A stretch of 64,000 nt of DNA, taken from assembly GCA_965657085.1 (NCBI GenBank), contig CBFHND010000003.1, forward strand, positions 124,001-188,000. The letters run 5' to 3'. The stretch's first letter is position 1; each line of letters begins with the position of its first letter. The translations under genes were made by a program, and so were the position numbers. A model generated the notes under the pieces. It did no database searches. It saw nothing but the letters and a program-made list of their open reading frames with translations, and was not told the origin of the DNA. The stretch is from CBFHND01 sp965657085 (GTDB lineage: Bacteria; Pseudomonadota; Alphaproteobacteria; Rhodobacterales; Rhodobacteraceae). Below are positions 24,426 through 32,812 of the stretch, piece after piece.

Positions 24426-25099
24426 CGGCCCAGCACCCGCTCGGACTGCATGACCGCCTCGGCCCCCTTGGGCGTCAGGCCGTAAACGCCCTTCTCGACC
24501 TTTTCGAACCACCCATAGTGGTCGTCCCGCATCATGCGCGTGGCCCGGTCCACACCGGTCTCGCGCGCGACATCCGCCCCCTTGCACGCGCCGACCTCAT
24601 ATAAATATAGCGCCACCTTCAATGCGTCCTGCCGATAGGCGGTGATCAACCCGACGCGCGTCTGCCCCCCGTCATTGGGATCACCCACGCGGCGTGCAAA
24701 TTCACGCAAAAGCGCGCCCTCCCGCGCCTTGGACTTGCGCGGCGCATAAGGCCCCGGATCGCAATGCACCTCGACCAGCCCGTCGCTCAGCCGCACGGTG
24801 ATCAGCCCCAGACCCAGCCGTCGCGCGAGTGTGGTCATCTCTTTCACGGACTTGGCGAACCGCCGCCCCTTGCCACGCGCCACGGCCATGTACACATCGT
24901 CCGACACCCGCAGCCGCGCCACGCATTGATGCACCAGCGCCAGCGAAAACCCCAGCTTCAGCTCGACAATCACCGGTGGTTCGCCGCCCCGCACCGCGAC
25001 AACGTCCGCCGCGCCCACTTCCGATTTCACCACATACCCCTGATCCTCCAGGAACCCCTTGATCGGCGGGTAAAGATCGGTTTCTCGCAGGTCACTCAT
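24422..25099 (-). CDS. DUF2161 family protein, PD-(D/E)XK nuclease-like fold
   Basis: A 225-residue protein. The first half has the restriction-endonuclease-like core: E6 in RETDLYPPIKGFLEDQGYVV, then D32 in GAADVVAV and ELK (46-48) in VIVELKLG, a D...ExK pattern. The second half is a helix-turn-helix-like C-terminal domain (DVARETGVDRATRMMRDDHY). The family is conserved in alphaproteobacteria and not characterised, so nuclease function is inference. Its stop overlaps the TraB gene (convergent). Upstream there is a copy of the intergenic repeat before the Mn-pyrophosphatase gene. Confidence 0.8.
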   Translation of the reverse strand: MSDLRETDLYPPIKGFLEDQGYVVKSEVGAADVVAVRGGEPPVIVELKLGFSLALVHQCVARLRVSDDVYMAVARGKGRRFAKSVKEMTTLARRLGLGLITVRLSDGLVEVHCDPGPYAPRKSKAREGALLREFARRVGDPNDGGQTRVGLITAYRQDALKVALYLYEVGACKGADVARETGVDRATRMMRDDHYGWFEKVEKGVYGLTPKGAEAVMQSERVLGR

Positions 25100-25141
25100 G
25101 CAGGTCAGCTAACACCATATCCGCCAAAGCCCCAAGCCCCT

Positions 25142-25190
25142 CTTCTTTGGGTCACAAATACTTCGGGGAGTTTGAGGGGCAGCGCCCCTC
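25142..25190 (+). repeat. Intergenic repeat element, copy B
   Basis: Signature CTTCTTTGGGTC (25142-25153), ACA, AATACTT (25157-25163), C, GGGG, then hairpin GAGGGGC-AGC-GCCCCTC (25174-25190). It lies between two divergent genes, DUF2161 and Mn-pyrophosphatase, so it is not at the 3' end of a gene. It lacks the small middle hairpin of copies A and C. Confidence 0.75.
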
Positions 25191-25319
25191 ATCGAGCAAA
25201 AAGGCGTCCGCGCAGCGGTCCTTTGACCCAAGGCCCGGCAATCAAAATGCCGCAGGTGACAAGCACCCCACACCCCCCTATAACGCGCGCAAACAGACCT
25301 CAATTTCAGGATCCGCCCC

Positions 25320-26240
25320 ATGACAACGCTTGTTTTCGGCCACAAATCCCCCGACACCGACAGCACCGGCAGCCCAATCATCTGGGCGTGGTATCTCAAC
25401 CAGATCAAAGGTGTGGATGCCAAGCCCGTTCTGTTGGGAGAGCCGAACACCGAAGCGGCCTTCATGCTGGAACGCTGGAACCTCGACAAACCCGAGATCG
25501 TCTCGGACGTGGCCGCGGGCACACCGGTGGTGATCGTCGACACCAACAACCCTGCCGAATTGCCTGCAGGCATCAATGATTGCGACATTCAGGCCATCAT
25601 TGACCACCACAAACTGGTCGGCGGTCTGGAAACCGCTGGCCCCATCGACATCCGCATCGAACCTCTGGCCTGTACCGCCACCATCATGTGGAAGATGATC
25701 GGCAAGGACATCGCGCAGATGCCCGAGAACGTCAAAGGCGCGATGCTGTCGTGCATCCTGTCAGACACGCTCGAATTCCGCAGCCCGACAACCACGCAGG
25801 AAGACAAGGCCGTCGCCTTTGATCTGGCAGAGCAGCTTGGCGTTGATGTCTCGGCCTATGCCTCTGAAATGTTCGAAGCGAAATCCGATGTCTCCGCATT
25901 CTCGGACGCGGAACTGCTGCGCATGGACTCCAAGGAATACACCGTCGATGGCAAGGATTTCCGCGTCTCCGTTCTGGAAACCACCGCGCCCAAGCTGGTG
26001 CTGGACCGCAAGGACAGCCTGATGGCGTCGATGACGGACGTGGCAAACGAAGACGGAGCCGACCAGGTGCTGCTGTTCGTGGTCGACATCCTGAACGAAG
26101 AGGCCACGCTGCTGGTTCCCAACGATCTGGTGAAGACCGTGGCCGAGAAAAGCTTTGACGCAACGGTCGAGGGCGACACGGTCGTTCTGCCCGGCATCAT
26201 GAGCCGCAAGAAACAGATCATTCCCAACCTCAAGGTCTGA
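25320..26240 (+). CDS. ppaC: Manganese-dependent inorganic pyrophosphatase
   Basis: A 306-residue family II pyrophosphatase, cutting PPi with Mn or Co. The DHH-type motifs are GHKSPDTDS (7-15), IVDTNNPAEL (74-83), and the name motif IDHHKLVGG (93-101), with CILSDTLEFRSPTT near 143-156 in the next metal site. The RKKQ signature at the end (SRKKQIIPNL) is the substrate-binding element. The usual role is to pull biosynthetic reactions forward. An intrinsic terminator follows at 26271. Confidence 0.96.
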   Translation: MTTLVFGHKSPDTDSTGSPIIWAWYLNQIKGVDAKPVLLGEPNTEAAFMLERWNLDKPEIVSDVAAGTPVVIVDTNNPAELPAGINDCDIQAIIDHHKLVGGLETAGPIDIRIEPLACTATIMWKMIGKDIAQMPENVKGAMLSCILSDTLEFRSPTTTQEDKAVAFDLAEQLGVDVSAYASEMFEAKSDVSAFSDAELLRMDSKEYTVDGKDFRVSVLETTAPKLVLDRKDSLMASMTDVANEDGADQVLLFVVDILNEEATLLVPNDLVKTVAEKSFDATVEGDTVVLPGIMSRKKQIIPNLKV

Positions 26241-26270
26241 TCCAGCCGCAGGCGCTGCGCAACAAATGTA

Positions 26271-26296
26271 AGGCGGTCCTCTGGGCCGCCTTTTTG
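26271..26296 (+). terminator. Rho-independent terminator of the Mn-pyrophosphatase gene
   Basis: AGGCGGTCC (26271-26279), loop TCT, GGGCCGCCT (26283-26291) pair over nine positions with one G-T, followed by TTTTG. It lies 31 bases after the stop. Confidence 0.85.
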
Positions 26297-26331
26297 TTGG
26301 CTGCTAGGGTGTGCAAAATCGCGGAGGGATC

Positions 26332-27183
26332 ATGACACCTGTTCTGTACGAAAAAGACGGCCGCATCGGGCGCATCACGCTGAACCGGCCCGAAGTGCTG
26401 AATGCCATTGATGATGATTTGCCCCGCGCCCTGCAGGCGGCGGTCGCGGCGGCGGATGCCGACCCCGAAGTGCATGTCATGGTCCTGTCGGGTGTCGGCG
26501 ATGCGTTCTGCGCAGGCTATGATCTGGCCCACTACGCCGCCGATCCGAACAACACGCTGACACAGGACATGCCCTGGGATCCGATGCAGGACTATCAGTT
26601 CATGTGGGCCAACACGCAATGTTTCATGTCGCTCTTCCGGGCGATGAAGCCGGTGATCTGCAAGGTGCACGGCTTTGCGGTGGCCGGTGGTTCGGACATC
26701 GCCCTGTGCGCAGACCTTACAATCATGGCCGATGATGCACAGATCGGATACATGCCCGCGCGGGTCTGGGGATGTCCCACCACTGCGATGTGGGTGTACC
26801 GCGTGGGTGCCGAACAGGCCAAGCGGATGCTGTTCACCGGCGACAAGATCACCGGCACTGAGGCCGCGAAGATGGGCCTTGTGCTGAAGTCCGTGCCTGC
26901 CAGCGACCTAGATGCGGAGGTCGAGGCCCTCGCCGCACGCATGGCGACCGTCCCGGTCAATCAACTGGCGATGAACAAGATGGTCATCAACCAGACGCTC
27001 GAGGCCACGATCACCCAGACCCAGCGGCTGGCCACCGTCTTCGACGGCATCACCCGACATTCGCCCGAAGGTCTGAATTTCAAGGCGCGCAGCGAAGCGA
27101 TGGGCTGGAAGCAAGCCGTGCGCGAACGCGACAGCGGCCTTTATGACTGGACCCTCGATCGCCCCATCAATGGACCCGAATGA
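26332..27183 (+). CDS. Enoyl-CoA hydratase/isomerase (crotonase) family protein
   Basis: The 283-residue protein starts TPVLYEKDGRIGRITLNRPE and continues VLNAIDD, the crotonase opening. A FCAGYDLAHYA strand (about 62-72) forms the oxyanion hole, and GFAVAGGSDIALCADLTIM (about 115-133) forms the second. The two Glu acid/base residues of classical hydratases are not obvious: the second site reads ARVWGCPTTAMW (about 143-154). It may therefore be a specialised crotonase (isomerase, hydrolase or thioesterase). ATG 26332 follows GGAGGGAT. Monocistronic, 148 bases upstream of the next gene's ATG. Confidence 0.85.
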   Translation: MTPVLYEKDGRIGRITLNRPEVLNAIDDDLPRALQAAVAAADADPEVHVMVLSGVGDAFCAGYDLAHYAADPNNTLTQDMPWDPMQDYQFMWANTQCFMSLFRAMKPVICKVHGFAVAGGSDIALCADLTIMADDAQIGYMPARVWGCPTTAMWVYRVGAEQAKRMLFTGDKITGTEAAKMGLVLKSVPASDLDAEVEALAARMATVPVNQLAMNKMVINQTLEATITQTQRLATVFDGITRHSPEGLNFKARSEAMGWKQAVRERDSGLYDWTLDRPINGPE

Positions 27184-27300
27184 CGGGCCGTGCAGCCAAA
27201 AAGCGCCACCGCCTGGCGCATCGAAAACGGCTAATTGCTTGTCGCCTGAGGCAATCCATGACAAATGTTAGCGCAAACATCGCCTGAAGGACCCTACTCC

Positions 27301-28173
27301 ATGACGCAAATCATCACGTCCCTGTCCGAGATTTCGGATCGCTACGACGCCCTGTTCGTTGACCTGTGGGGATGCGTCCACAATGGCGTGCGTGCCTTTG
27401 ACGAGGCCGTGGCCGCCCTGCAGGCCTATCGCGCCACTGGAGGGGCCGTTGTTCTGGTCACAAATGCACCGCGGCCCCGTGCCGGGGTAGAGCCGCAGTT
27501 GGAACAGTTCGGCGTGCCGCGTGATGCCTATGACACCATCGCCACCTCTGGCGACAGCGCCCGGTCGGCCATGTTCCGTGGTGCGGTTGGATCGAAGGTC
27601 TATTTCATCGGTGAAGAACGCGACCACACGTTTTTCGACCCCATTGGCGTGGTCAAGGACCCCGTGGAGATCATCAAGGTTCCTTTGGAAGAGGCCGAAG
27701 GCATCGTGTGCACAGGGGCTTTTGACGCAACAGCCGACCCCGATGTGATGCGCCCGCAATTCCTTTATGCCAAACAGAAGGGCCTCAAGCTGCTTTGCGC
27801 CAATCCGGACATCGTGGTGGATCGGGGCCACACCCGTGAATGGTGTGCCGGTGCATTGGCGCAGCTTTATACCGAAATGGGCGGAGAAAGCCTTTACTTC
27901 GGAAAGCCCCATCCGCCGATCTATGACCTGGCCCGGCTCCGGCTGGCCGAACTGGGCCGCGATGCGGACCCTGCGCGCACGCTGGCCATCGGTGACGGCG
28001 TCCTGACCGACATCCGCGGTGCCATGGGTGAGGATATCGATTCTCTGTTCATCACCGGGGGGCTGGCCGCGACTGAGACCAAAACGTCGCAGCATCCGGA
28101 ACCAGATGCGCTAAGTGCTTATTTGGAAAAGGAAATGGTCAATCCAACCTATGCAATCGGCTTTCTCAGATAG
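27301..28173 (+). CDS. TIGR01459-type HAD hydrolase (NagD-like)
   Basis: A 290-residue HAD phosphatase of the class IIA group. Motif I is FVDLWGCVHNG (about 19-29), with Asp21 as nucleophile; the second Asp of the usual DxD is replaced by Trp. GKPHPPIYDLARLRL (about 201-215) contains the conserved Lys, and IGDGVLTDIRGAMGEDID (about 232-249) is motif IV. The family has unknown substrate, probably a phosphorylated metabolite. It starts at ATG 27301, preceded by GAAGGACCC. Confidence 0.88.
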   Translation: MTQIITSLSEISDRYDALFVDLWGCVHNGVRAFDEAVAALQAYRATGGAVVLVTNAPRPRAGVEPQLEQFGVPRDAYDTIATSGDSARSAMFRGAVGSKVYFIGEERDHTFFDPIGVVKDPVEIIKVPLEEAEGIVCTGAFDATADPDVMRPQFLYAKQKGLKLLCANPDIVVDRGHTREWCAGALAQLYTEMGGESLYFGKPHPPIYDLARLRLAELGRDADPARTLAIGDGVLTDIRGAMGEDIDSLFITGGLAATETKTSQHPEPDALSAYLEKEMVNPTYAIGFLR

Positions 28174-28261
28174 GCATTTTTCCTCTTGATTTTCTGCGCC
28201 TGCAAAGTAATAAAGTTGCGACGAATGGTCGAACGGCCTCAGAAAATTACCGGAGCGTGAA

Positions 28262-28705
28262 ATGTTGGACAATTTGCCCCGCGGAACGATCTGCATCGAA
28301 GACATCGAGATGGGCATGACGCGCTATCTGCGCAAAGTCGTGACAGACGAAGATATCGAAATGTTCGCGCAGATCAGCACGGACCGGAACCCGGTGCACC
28401 TTGATGACGACTATGCACAGGATACGATTTTCCAGGGCCGCATTGCGCACGGCATGCTGACCGCCGGGCTTATTTCGGCTGTGATCGGCGAACAGCTTCC
28501 GGGCCATGGCACGGTCTACATGGGGCAAAGCCTCAAATTCCTTGCCCCCGTCCGGCCCGGCGATCTGGTCTATGCCGAGGTGAAGGTCACGGACATCGAG
28601 TTTTCCAAGCGCCGTGTGAAACTGGATTGTCATTGCAGTGTCGATGGCAAGAAGGTTCTGATTGGCGAAGCCACCGTTCTGGCACCCAGCCGCAAGTTCG
28701 ACTGA
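28262..28705 (+). CDS. MaoC-like (R)-specific enoyl-CoA hydratase
   Basis: A 147-residue hot-dog fold protein. The R-hydratase motif is ISTDRNPVHLDDDYA (about 38-52) with Asp41 and His46 as catalytic pair, followed by RIAHGMLTAGLISAVIGEQL. Such enzymes hydrate trans-2-enoyl-CoA to (R)-3-hydroxyacyl-CoA, in some bacteria feeding polyhydroxyalkanoate synthesis (PhaJ). That PHB link is inference, supported only by phaAB elsewhere in the window. It follows the HAD gene by 88 bases on the same strand. Confidence 0.86.
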   Translation: MLDNLPRGTICIEDIEMGMTRYLRKVVTDEDIEMFAQISTDRNPVHLDDDYAQDTIFQGRIAHGMLTAGLISAVIGEQLPGHGTVYMGQSLKFLAPVRPGDLVYAEVKVTDIEFSKRRVKLDCHCSVDGKKVLIGEATVLAPSRKFD

Positions 28706-28752
28706 TCCTTTTGGCAGACGGGCGCGCCTGACGGCGCGACTGTCATCCTTCA

Positions 28753-28814
28753 GGGGGGCGTTGCCCCCCGGTGCCTATGGCACCTCCCCCCAAAGTATTT
28801 CCGACCCAAAGAAG
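28753..28814 (-). repeat. Intergenic repeat element, copy C
   Basis: On the minus strand it reads CTTCTTTGGGTC (28814-28803), GGA, AATACTT (28799-28793), T, a G run, then hairpin GGTGCC-ATA-GGCACC (28784-28770) and hairpin GGGGGGC-AAC-GCCCCCC (28769-28753). Thus all three parts of copy A are here. It is located between the MaoC gene and ribF, in opposite orientation to both. Confidence 0.8.
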
Positions 28815-28863
28815 CAGTGCGCGCCTGCTTGCTTCCGGCCTTTGGCCCGGCTAGGCATTGGCC

Positions 28864-29796
28864 ATGAAAATCGTGCGGGATTATCAATTCGTTGAGGCGG
28901 GCGACCGGGGGGCCACAGTGGCCATCGGCAACTTCGATGGTGTGCATCTGGGCCATCAATCGGTGATCGCCATGGCCCGCGATGCGGCGCCTGAGGCCCC
29001 TCTGGGGGTTCTGACATTTGAACCGCACCCGCGCGAATTCTTTGCCCCCGACGCGCCACCCTTTCGCCTGATGGGGCGCGATGCCCGCGCCAGTCGTCTG
29101 GAAAAGCTGGGTGTCGAGCGGCTGTATGAACTGAATTTCAACGCAAGCCTTGCCTCCCTGACGCCCGAAGCCTTTGCGCGCGACGTTGTGGCCGAGGGTC
29201 TGGGCCTGAGCCACGTGGTGATCGGCGCGGATTTCTGCTTTGGCAAGGGACGCGCCGGAACAGCGGACGACTTGAAGCGGTTCGGAGCCGAGATGGGCTT
29301 TGGCGTCACCATCGCCCCGCTGCTGGAACGCACGGCCGCCACTGTGTCCTCCACCGCGATCCGCAAGGCACTGAGTGCGGCGCGGCCACGTGATGCGGCC
29401 GAAATGCTGGGCCATTGGCATAGGATCGAAGGCCCGGTGATCGGCGGCGAACAACGTGGCCGCGAATTGGGCTATCCCACCGCCAACATGAGCATCGAGG
29501 GCCTGCATCCGCCTGCCTTTGGCGTCTATGCGGTGCTTGTCGATGTGCTGGAAGGGCCACACAAGGGCAGCTACCAGGGAGCGGCCTCCATCGGGGTGCG
29601 GCCCATGTTCGGGGAAAACCGGCCCAACCTCGAAACCTTCATCTTTGACTTCACCGGCGATCTGTACGGCACGCCCCTGTCGGTGGCCCTTGTCGATCAT
29701 CTGCGCGGCGAGGAAAAATTCGACAGCCTTGATGCGCTGATCACTCAGATGGACGCCGATTGCACCCGCGCCCGCACCATATTGGACACCCTATGA
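28864..29796 (+). CDS. ribF: Bifunctional riboflavin kinase / FAD synthetase
   Basis: A 310-residue protein making FMN and FAD from riboflavin. The adenylyltransferase half has GNFDGVHLGHQSVI (about 22-35) and ends with STAIRKALSA near 163. The kinase half includes RGRELGYPTANMSI (about 199-212), the GVYAV strand, and ETFIFDFTGDLYGTPLSV near 257-274 with the Glu of the active site. ATG 28864 lies in a copy-C-proximal region. Its stop overlaps the next gene's ATG by four bases. Confidence 0.97.
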   Translation: MKIVRDYQFVEAGDRGATVAIGNFDGVHLGHQSVIAMARDAAPEAPLGVLTFEPHPREFFAPDAPPFRLMGRDARASRLEKLGVERLYELNFNASLASLTPEAFARDVVAEGLGLSHVVIGADFCFGKGRAGTADDLKRFGAEMGFGVTIAPLLERTAATVSSTAIRKALSAARPRDAAEMLGHWHRIEGPVIGGEQRGRELGYPTANMSIEGLHPPAFGVYAVLVDVLEGPHKGSYQGAASIGVRPMFGENRPNLETFIFDFTGDLYGTPLSVALVDHLRGEEKFDSLDALITQMDADCTRARTILDTL

Positions 29797-30263
29797 CCGC
29801 GCCGATTGCGCCCAAAGGGCTGGCCAAGAGGTTCTGGGAACGCAAGCCGCTGGACAAGATGAGCCAGGCCGAGTGGGAGGCGCTCTGTGATGGCTGCGGC
29901 AAATGCTGTTTGAACAAGCTGGAAGACGAGGACAGCGGCGAAGTGGCCCTGACCCGCATTGCCTGCCGGTTGCTGGATGATACGACCTGCCGGTGCGCGC
30001 ACTACGAAAACCGCCATCAGTTCGTGCCGGATTGCATCGTTTTGAAACCTTCCAACCTGGACACCCACGCCTATTGGATGCCGCAAACCTGCGCCTACCG
30101 GCTGCTGTGGGAGGGCAAGCCCTTGCCCGCGTGGCACCCTCTGGTCACAGGTGATGCGGACAGCGTGCATGCCGCCGGTGTGAGCGTGCAGCACCGCACG
30201 CTGAGCGAATTCGACATTCCCGAGGACGACTGGGAAGAGCACATTATCGAGGAGCCCACCTGA
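29793..30263 (+). CDS. YcgN/YkgJ-type cysteine cluster protein
   Basis: ATG 29793 overlaps the ribF stop (ATGA), giving 156 residues. The core is DGCGKCCLNKLEDED (about 31-45) with further Cys in ACRLLDDTTCRCAHYE and PDCI, and a late TCAYRLL. This Cys pattern (UPF0260, Zn/Fe-chelating) suggests metal or Fe-S binding, and the protein is soluble. Function is unknown. It is translationally coupled to ribF and to ltaE downstream (TGATG overlap). Confidence 0.88.
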   Translation: MTAPIAPKGLAKRFWERKPLDKMSQAEWEALCDGCGKCCLNKLEDEDSGEVALTRIACRLLDDTTCRCAHYENRHQFVPDCIVLKPSNLDTHAYWMPQTCAYRLLWEGKPLPAWHPLVTGDADSVHAAGVSVQHRTLSEFDIPEDDWEEHIIEEPT

Positions 30264-31300
30264 TGTTTTTTGCCTCTGACAACGCAGGTCCCGTTCACCC
30301 TCAGATCATGGACCGGCTGAACCGCGCCAATGACGGCTATGCCATGCCCTATGGCGCCGACCCGATCATGGAAGAGATCCGCCGCCAGATCCGCGACATT
30401 TTCGAAGCACCCGAGGCCGCCGTTTATCTGGTGGCCACAGGCACAGCGGCGAATGCACTGGCGCTGGCCTGCTATACCCAACCCTGGCAGACGATTTTCT
30501 GCAGCCCCGTCGCCCATATTCACGAAGACGAGTGCAACGCGCCAGAATTCTATGCGGGGGCCGCGAAGCTGACGCTGGTGGCGGGGGATCACAAGATGTC
30601 ACCCGACGCCTTGCGTCACACCATCGAAGGCGAAGAGGTGCGCGGCGTGCACGGACCGCAACGCGGGCCCGTCAGCATCACCCAAGTGACCGAGCGCGGC
30701 GGTGTCCACTCCTTGGAAGAGTTGCGTGCCCTGACGGCCGTGGCCAAGCAATTTGGCCTGCCTGTGCATCTGGACGGAGCACGCTTTGCCAATGCGCTGA
30801 GCGCTCTGGAGTGTTCACCCGCGGACATGACGTGGAAATCCGGTGTCGACGTGGTCAGCTTTGGCGGGACAAAGAACGGCTGCATGGGCGTCGAGGCGGT
30901 GGTGTTCTTCGACCCCGACAAGGCGTGGGAGTTCGAGTTGCGCCGCAAGCGCGGAGCGCATCTGTTTTCCAAGCACCGGTATCTGTCGGCGCAGATGGCG
31001 GGCTATTTGCAGGACGGGCTGTGGCTGAAGCTCGCGGCACAGGCCAATGCCAATGCGGCACATCTGGCCAAAGGGTTGCGCACGAAGGGGGCCACCTTTC
31101 TGCACGCCCCCGAGGCGAACATGATCTTTGCCAGTTTCCCGCGGGCCGCGCACCAGCGCTTGCACGACGCTGGGGCGAAATACTATGTCTGGGAAGGATC
31201 GCTGGAAGGCGATGACCCCAACGAGATGCTGGCCGCGCGGCTGGTCTGCGACTGGTCGATCAAGCGCGAGCAGATCGATACTTTCCTAAGCCATCTCTGA
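30263..31300 (+). CDS. ltaE: Low-specificity L-threonine aldolase
   Basis: The 345-residue PLP enzyme cleaves L-threonine (and allo-threonine) to glycine and acetaldehyde. The start FFASDNAGPVHPQIMDRL and the VHLDGARFANAL strand (about 170-181), with the PLP-binding Asp, are present. The Schiff-base Lys is in FGGTKNGCMGVEAV (about 200-213). It is the last gene of the ribF operon, its ATG overlapping the stop of the cysteine-cluster gene. Its 3' end overlaps the convergent hydrolase by 15 bases. Confidence 0.94.
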   Translation: MFFASDNAGPVHPQIMDRLNRANDGYAMPYGADPIMEEIRRQIRDIFEAPEAAVYLVATGTAANALALACYTQPWQTIFCSPVAHIHEDECNAPEFYAGAAKLTLVAGDHKMSPDALRHTIEGEEVRGVHGPQRGPVSITQVTERGGVHSLEELRALTAVAKQFGLPVHLDGARFANALSALECSPADMTWKSGVDVVSFGGTKNGCMGVEAVVFFDPDKAWEFELRRKRGAHLFSKHRYLSAQMAGYLQDGLWLKLAAQANANAAHLAKGLRTKGATFLHAPEANMIFASFPRAAHQRLHDAGAKYYVWEGSLEGDDPNEMLAARLVCDWSIKREQIDTFLSHL

Positions 31301-32110
31301 CGCGCGGTCGAAAGGCACCTGGGCCAAAAAGTCCCTGATCGCGGCGGCAACCTCCTTGGGGTGGGTGATGGGGGCCATGTGCCCCAGCCCTTCCAGAACA
31401 ACGCGCTTGGCGTGGGGCAACCGCCGGGCCAGTGCGCTGTTGACCGCATCGGTCATGTCGTCAGATTGATCCCCTTCCATCAACAGAATAGGCATCGTGG
31501 CACGTTCGAATTGACCGGGGGCCAGCAAACCGGGGCTGTCATGCAGCACCACGGCGGACGAGGCCCCGACAAAGTGAATGCGATCGGCCATGTACTGCCG
31601 GGTTTGTTCGGGGATCTGATCCCACCTGGTGCCATCACCCCAGCCCCGGTTGAAGGCCCGCGCCGCCTCCATTTTGTCGCCCGATGCCAGTGCCGCATCG
31701 AAATCGCGGTTCTTGGCGTAATACCCTTCGACCCGGCGAGGTTCATCGACGGCCGCAGCAGCAAAGAACACAGGTTCGATCAGCACCGCACTGCGCACCA
31801 GTTCAGGGTTCTCGATGGCCAGCCGCAAGGCCACTGTCGCGCCAAAGGAATGGCCGATCAGGTCCACTGGTCCGCCCTGTTTCGCGATCATGTCCCGCGC
31901 GATCCCGGTGGTCAGGTCGTGCACGTTGCCGGTGCCGTCCCAGTCGTCGGTCTTGCCATGGCAGGGCATGTCGAAGGCATCCAGCGTGAGCACATCACCC
32001 ATGGCCTGCCCCACCCCGCGCCACGCGCCGGAATGGGCCAGCGTACAATGGATCGCAAGCGCCTTGCGCGGCCCCTGCCCGAAGCTGCGCGAATGGACGT
32101 GAAAGCTCAC
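31286..32110 (-). CDS. Alpha/beta hydrolase
   Basis: The 274-residue protein has an IHCTLAHSGAWRGVGQAM start, nucleophile elbow GHSFGATVALRL (about 86-97) with Ser88, and GLGHMAPITHPKEVA near 245-259 carrying the catalytic His. The acid is probably in the MEGDQSDDMT segment. No signal peptide, so it is cytosolic. The substrate is unknown. It is coupled to the preceding DsbA-like gene through a 4-base overlap (both on the minus strand). Confidence 0.87.
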   Translation of the reverse strand: MSFHVHSRSFGQGPRKALAIHCTLAHSGAWRGVGQAMGDVLTLDAFDMPCHGKTDDWDGTGNVHDLTTGIARDMIAKQGGPVDLIGHSFGATVALRLAIENPELVRSAVLIEPVFFAAAAVDEPRRVEGYYAKNRDFDAALASGDKMEAARAFNRGWGDGTRWDQIPEQTRQYMADRIHFVGASSAVVLHDSPGLLAPGQFERATMPILLMEGDQSDDMTDAVNSALARRLPHAKRVVLEGLGHMAPITHPKEVAAAIRDFLAQVPFDRASEMA

Positions 32111-32706
32111 AATGAGCCAGCCAGATGCGCGTCCAGATCGGCAATGCGGTCCTGCCCCCAGAACCTCTGATCGGTGTCCGTGATATAGAAAGGCACACCG
32201 AAAACGCCCCGCTCCACGGCCTCTTCAAGGTTGCGCGCATAGGTTTCGGCCCCGGCCAGCAGACCGCTGTCGGCCAAGGCGGGATCAAACCCCGCCTCCG
32301 TCAGGCATGCGCGGATCACATCGTCTTCGGCGATGTCCTTTTCATCCGCCCAGACAGAGCGGGTGATCGCATGCACCAACGCGCCCAGATCACCGCCCCC
32401 TGCGTTTTGTGCCGCGATAAAGGCATAGGACGCAGGCGCGCCATTGGTGGGCCAATGCGCCGGTTTGAGGTTGAAGGGCACATCCAGTTTCCGGGCGGCG
32501 CGCGTCAACTCCTGCGCACGGTATTCGATGCGGCTGGGGTGGCGATCCTTGGGCGGTGTGCCGCCCGTGCGTCCGAAAAGCGCGATGATATCGACTGGCT
32601 TGTAGGTGATCGTTGCCCCGTGTTTGGCCGCCACCTCTTCGAACCGCGTGCCCGCCAGGTAGGTGTAAGGCGACAGGGTCGCAAAAAAGTAGTCGATATG
32701 GGCCAT
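32107..32706 (-). CDS. 2-hydroxychromene-2-carboxylate isomerase / DsbA-like thioredoxin-fold protein
   Basis: From ATG 32706 (preceded by GGAGAC) the protein has 199 residues. The fold is that of DsbA/GST-kappa. Its start reads IDYFFATLSPYTYLAGTRFE with Ser-Pro at the active site, and a VPFYI strand near 173 contains the cis-Pro of thioredoxin folds. The family includes NahD, a naphthalene catabolism isomerase, but here the context is an alpha/beta hydrolase with no aromatic ring genes. Substrate is probably different. The ATG upstream region is shared with the divergent prs gene. Confidence 0.85.
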   Translation of the reverse strand: MAHIDYFFATLSPYTYLAGTRFEEVAAKHGATITYKPVDIIALFGRTGGTPPKDRHPSRIEYRAQELTRAARKLDVPFNLKPAHWPTNGAPASYAFIAAQNAGGGDLGALVHAITRSVWADEKDIAEDDVIRACLTEAGFDPALADSGLLAGAETYARNLEEAVERGVFGVPFYITDTDQRFWGQDRIADLDAHLAGSL

Positions 32707-32812
32707 GATTGTCTCCTGACAGGGCTTGGTTGCTAGCCCGAACGGTAAGGCCATGCTAAGCGGTGTCAACATCACGAATCTGTCACATTCCATGCTGCTT
32801 GGGAGTTCACAC

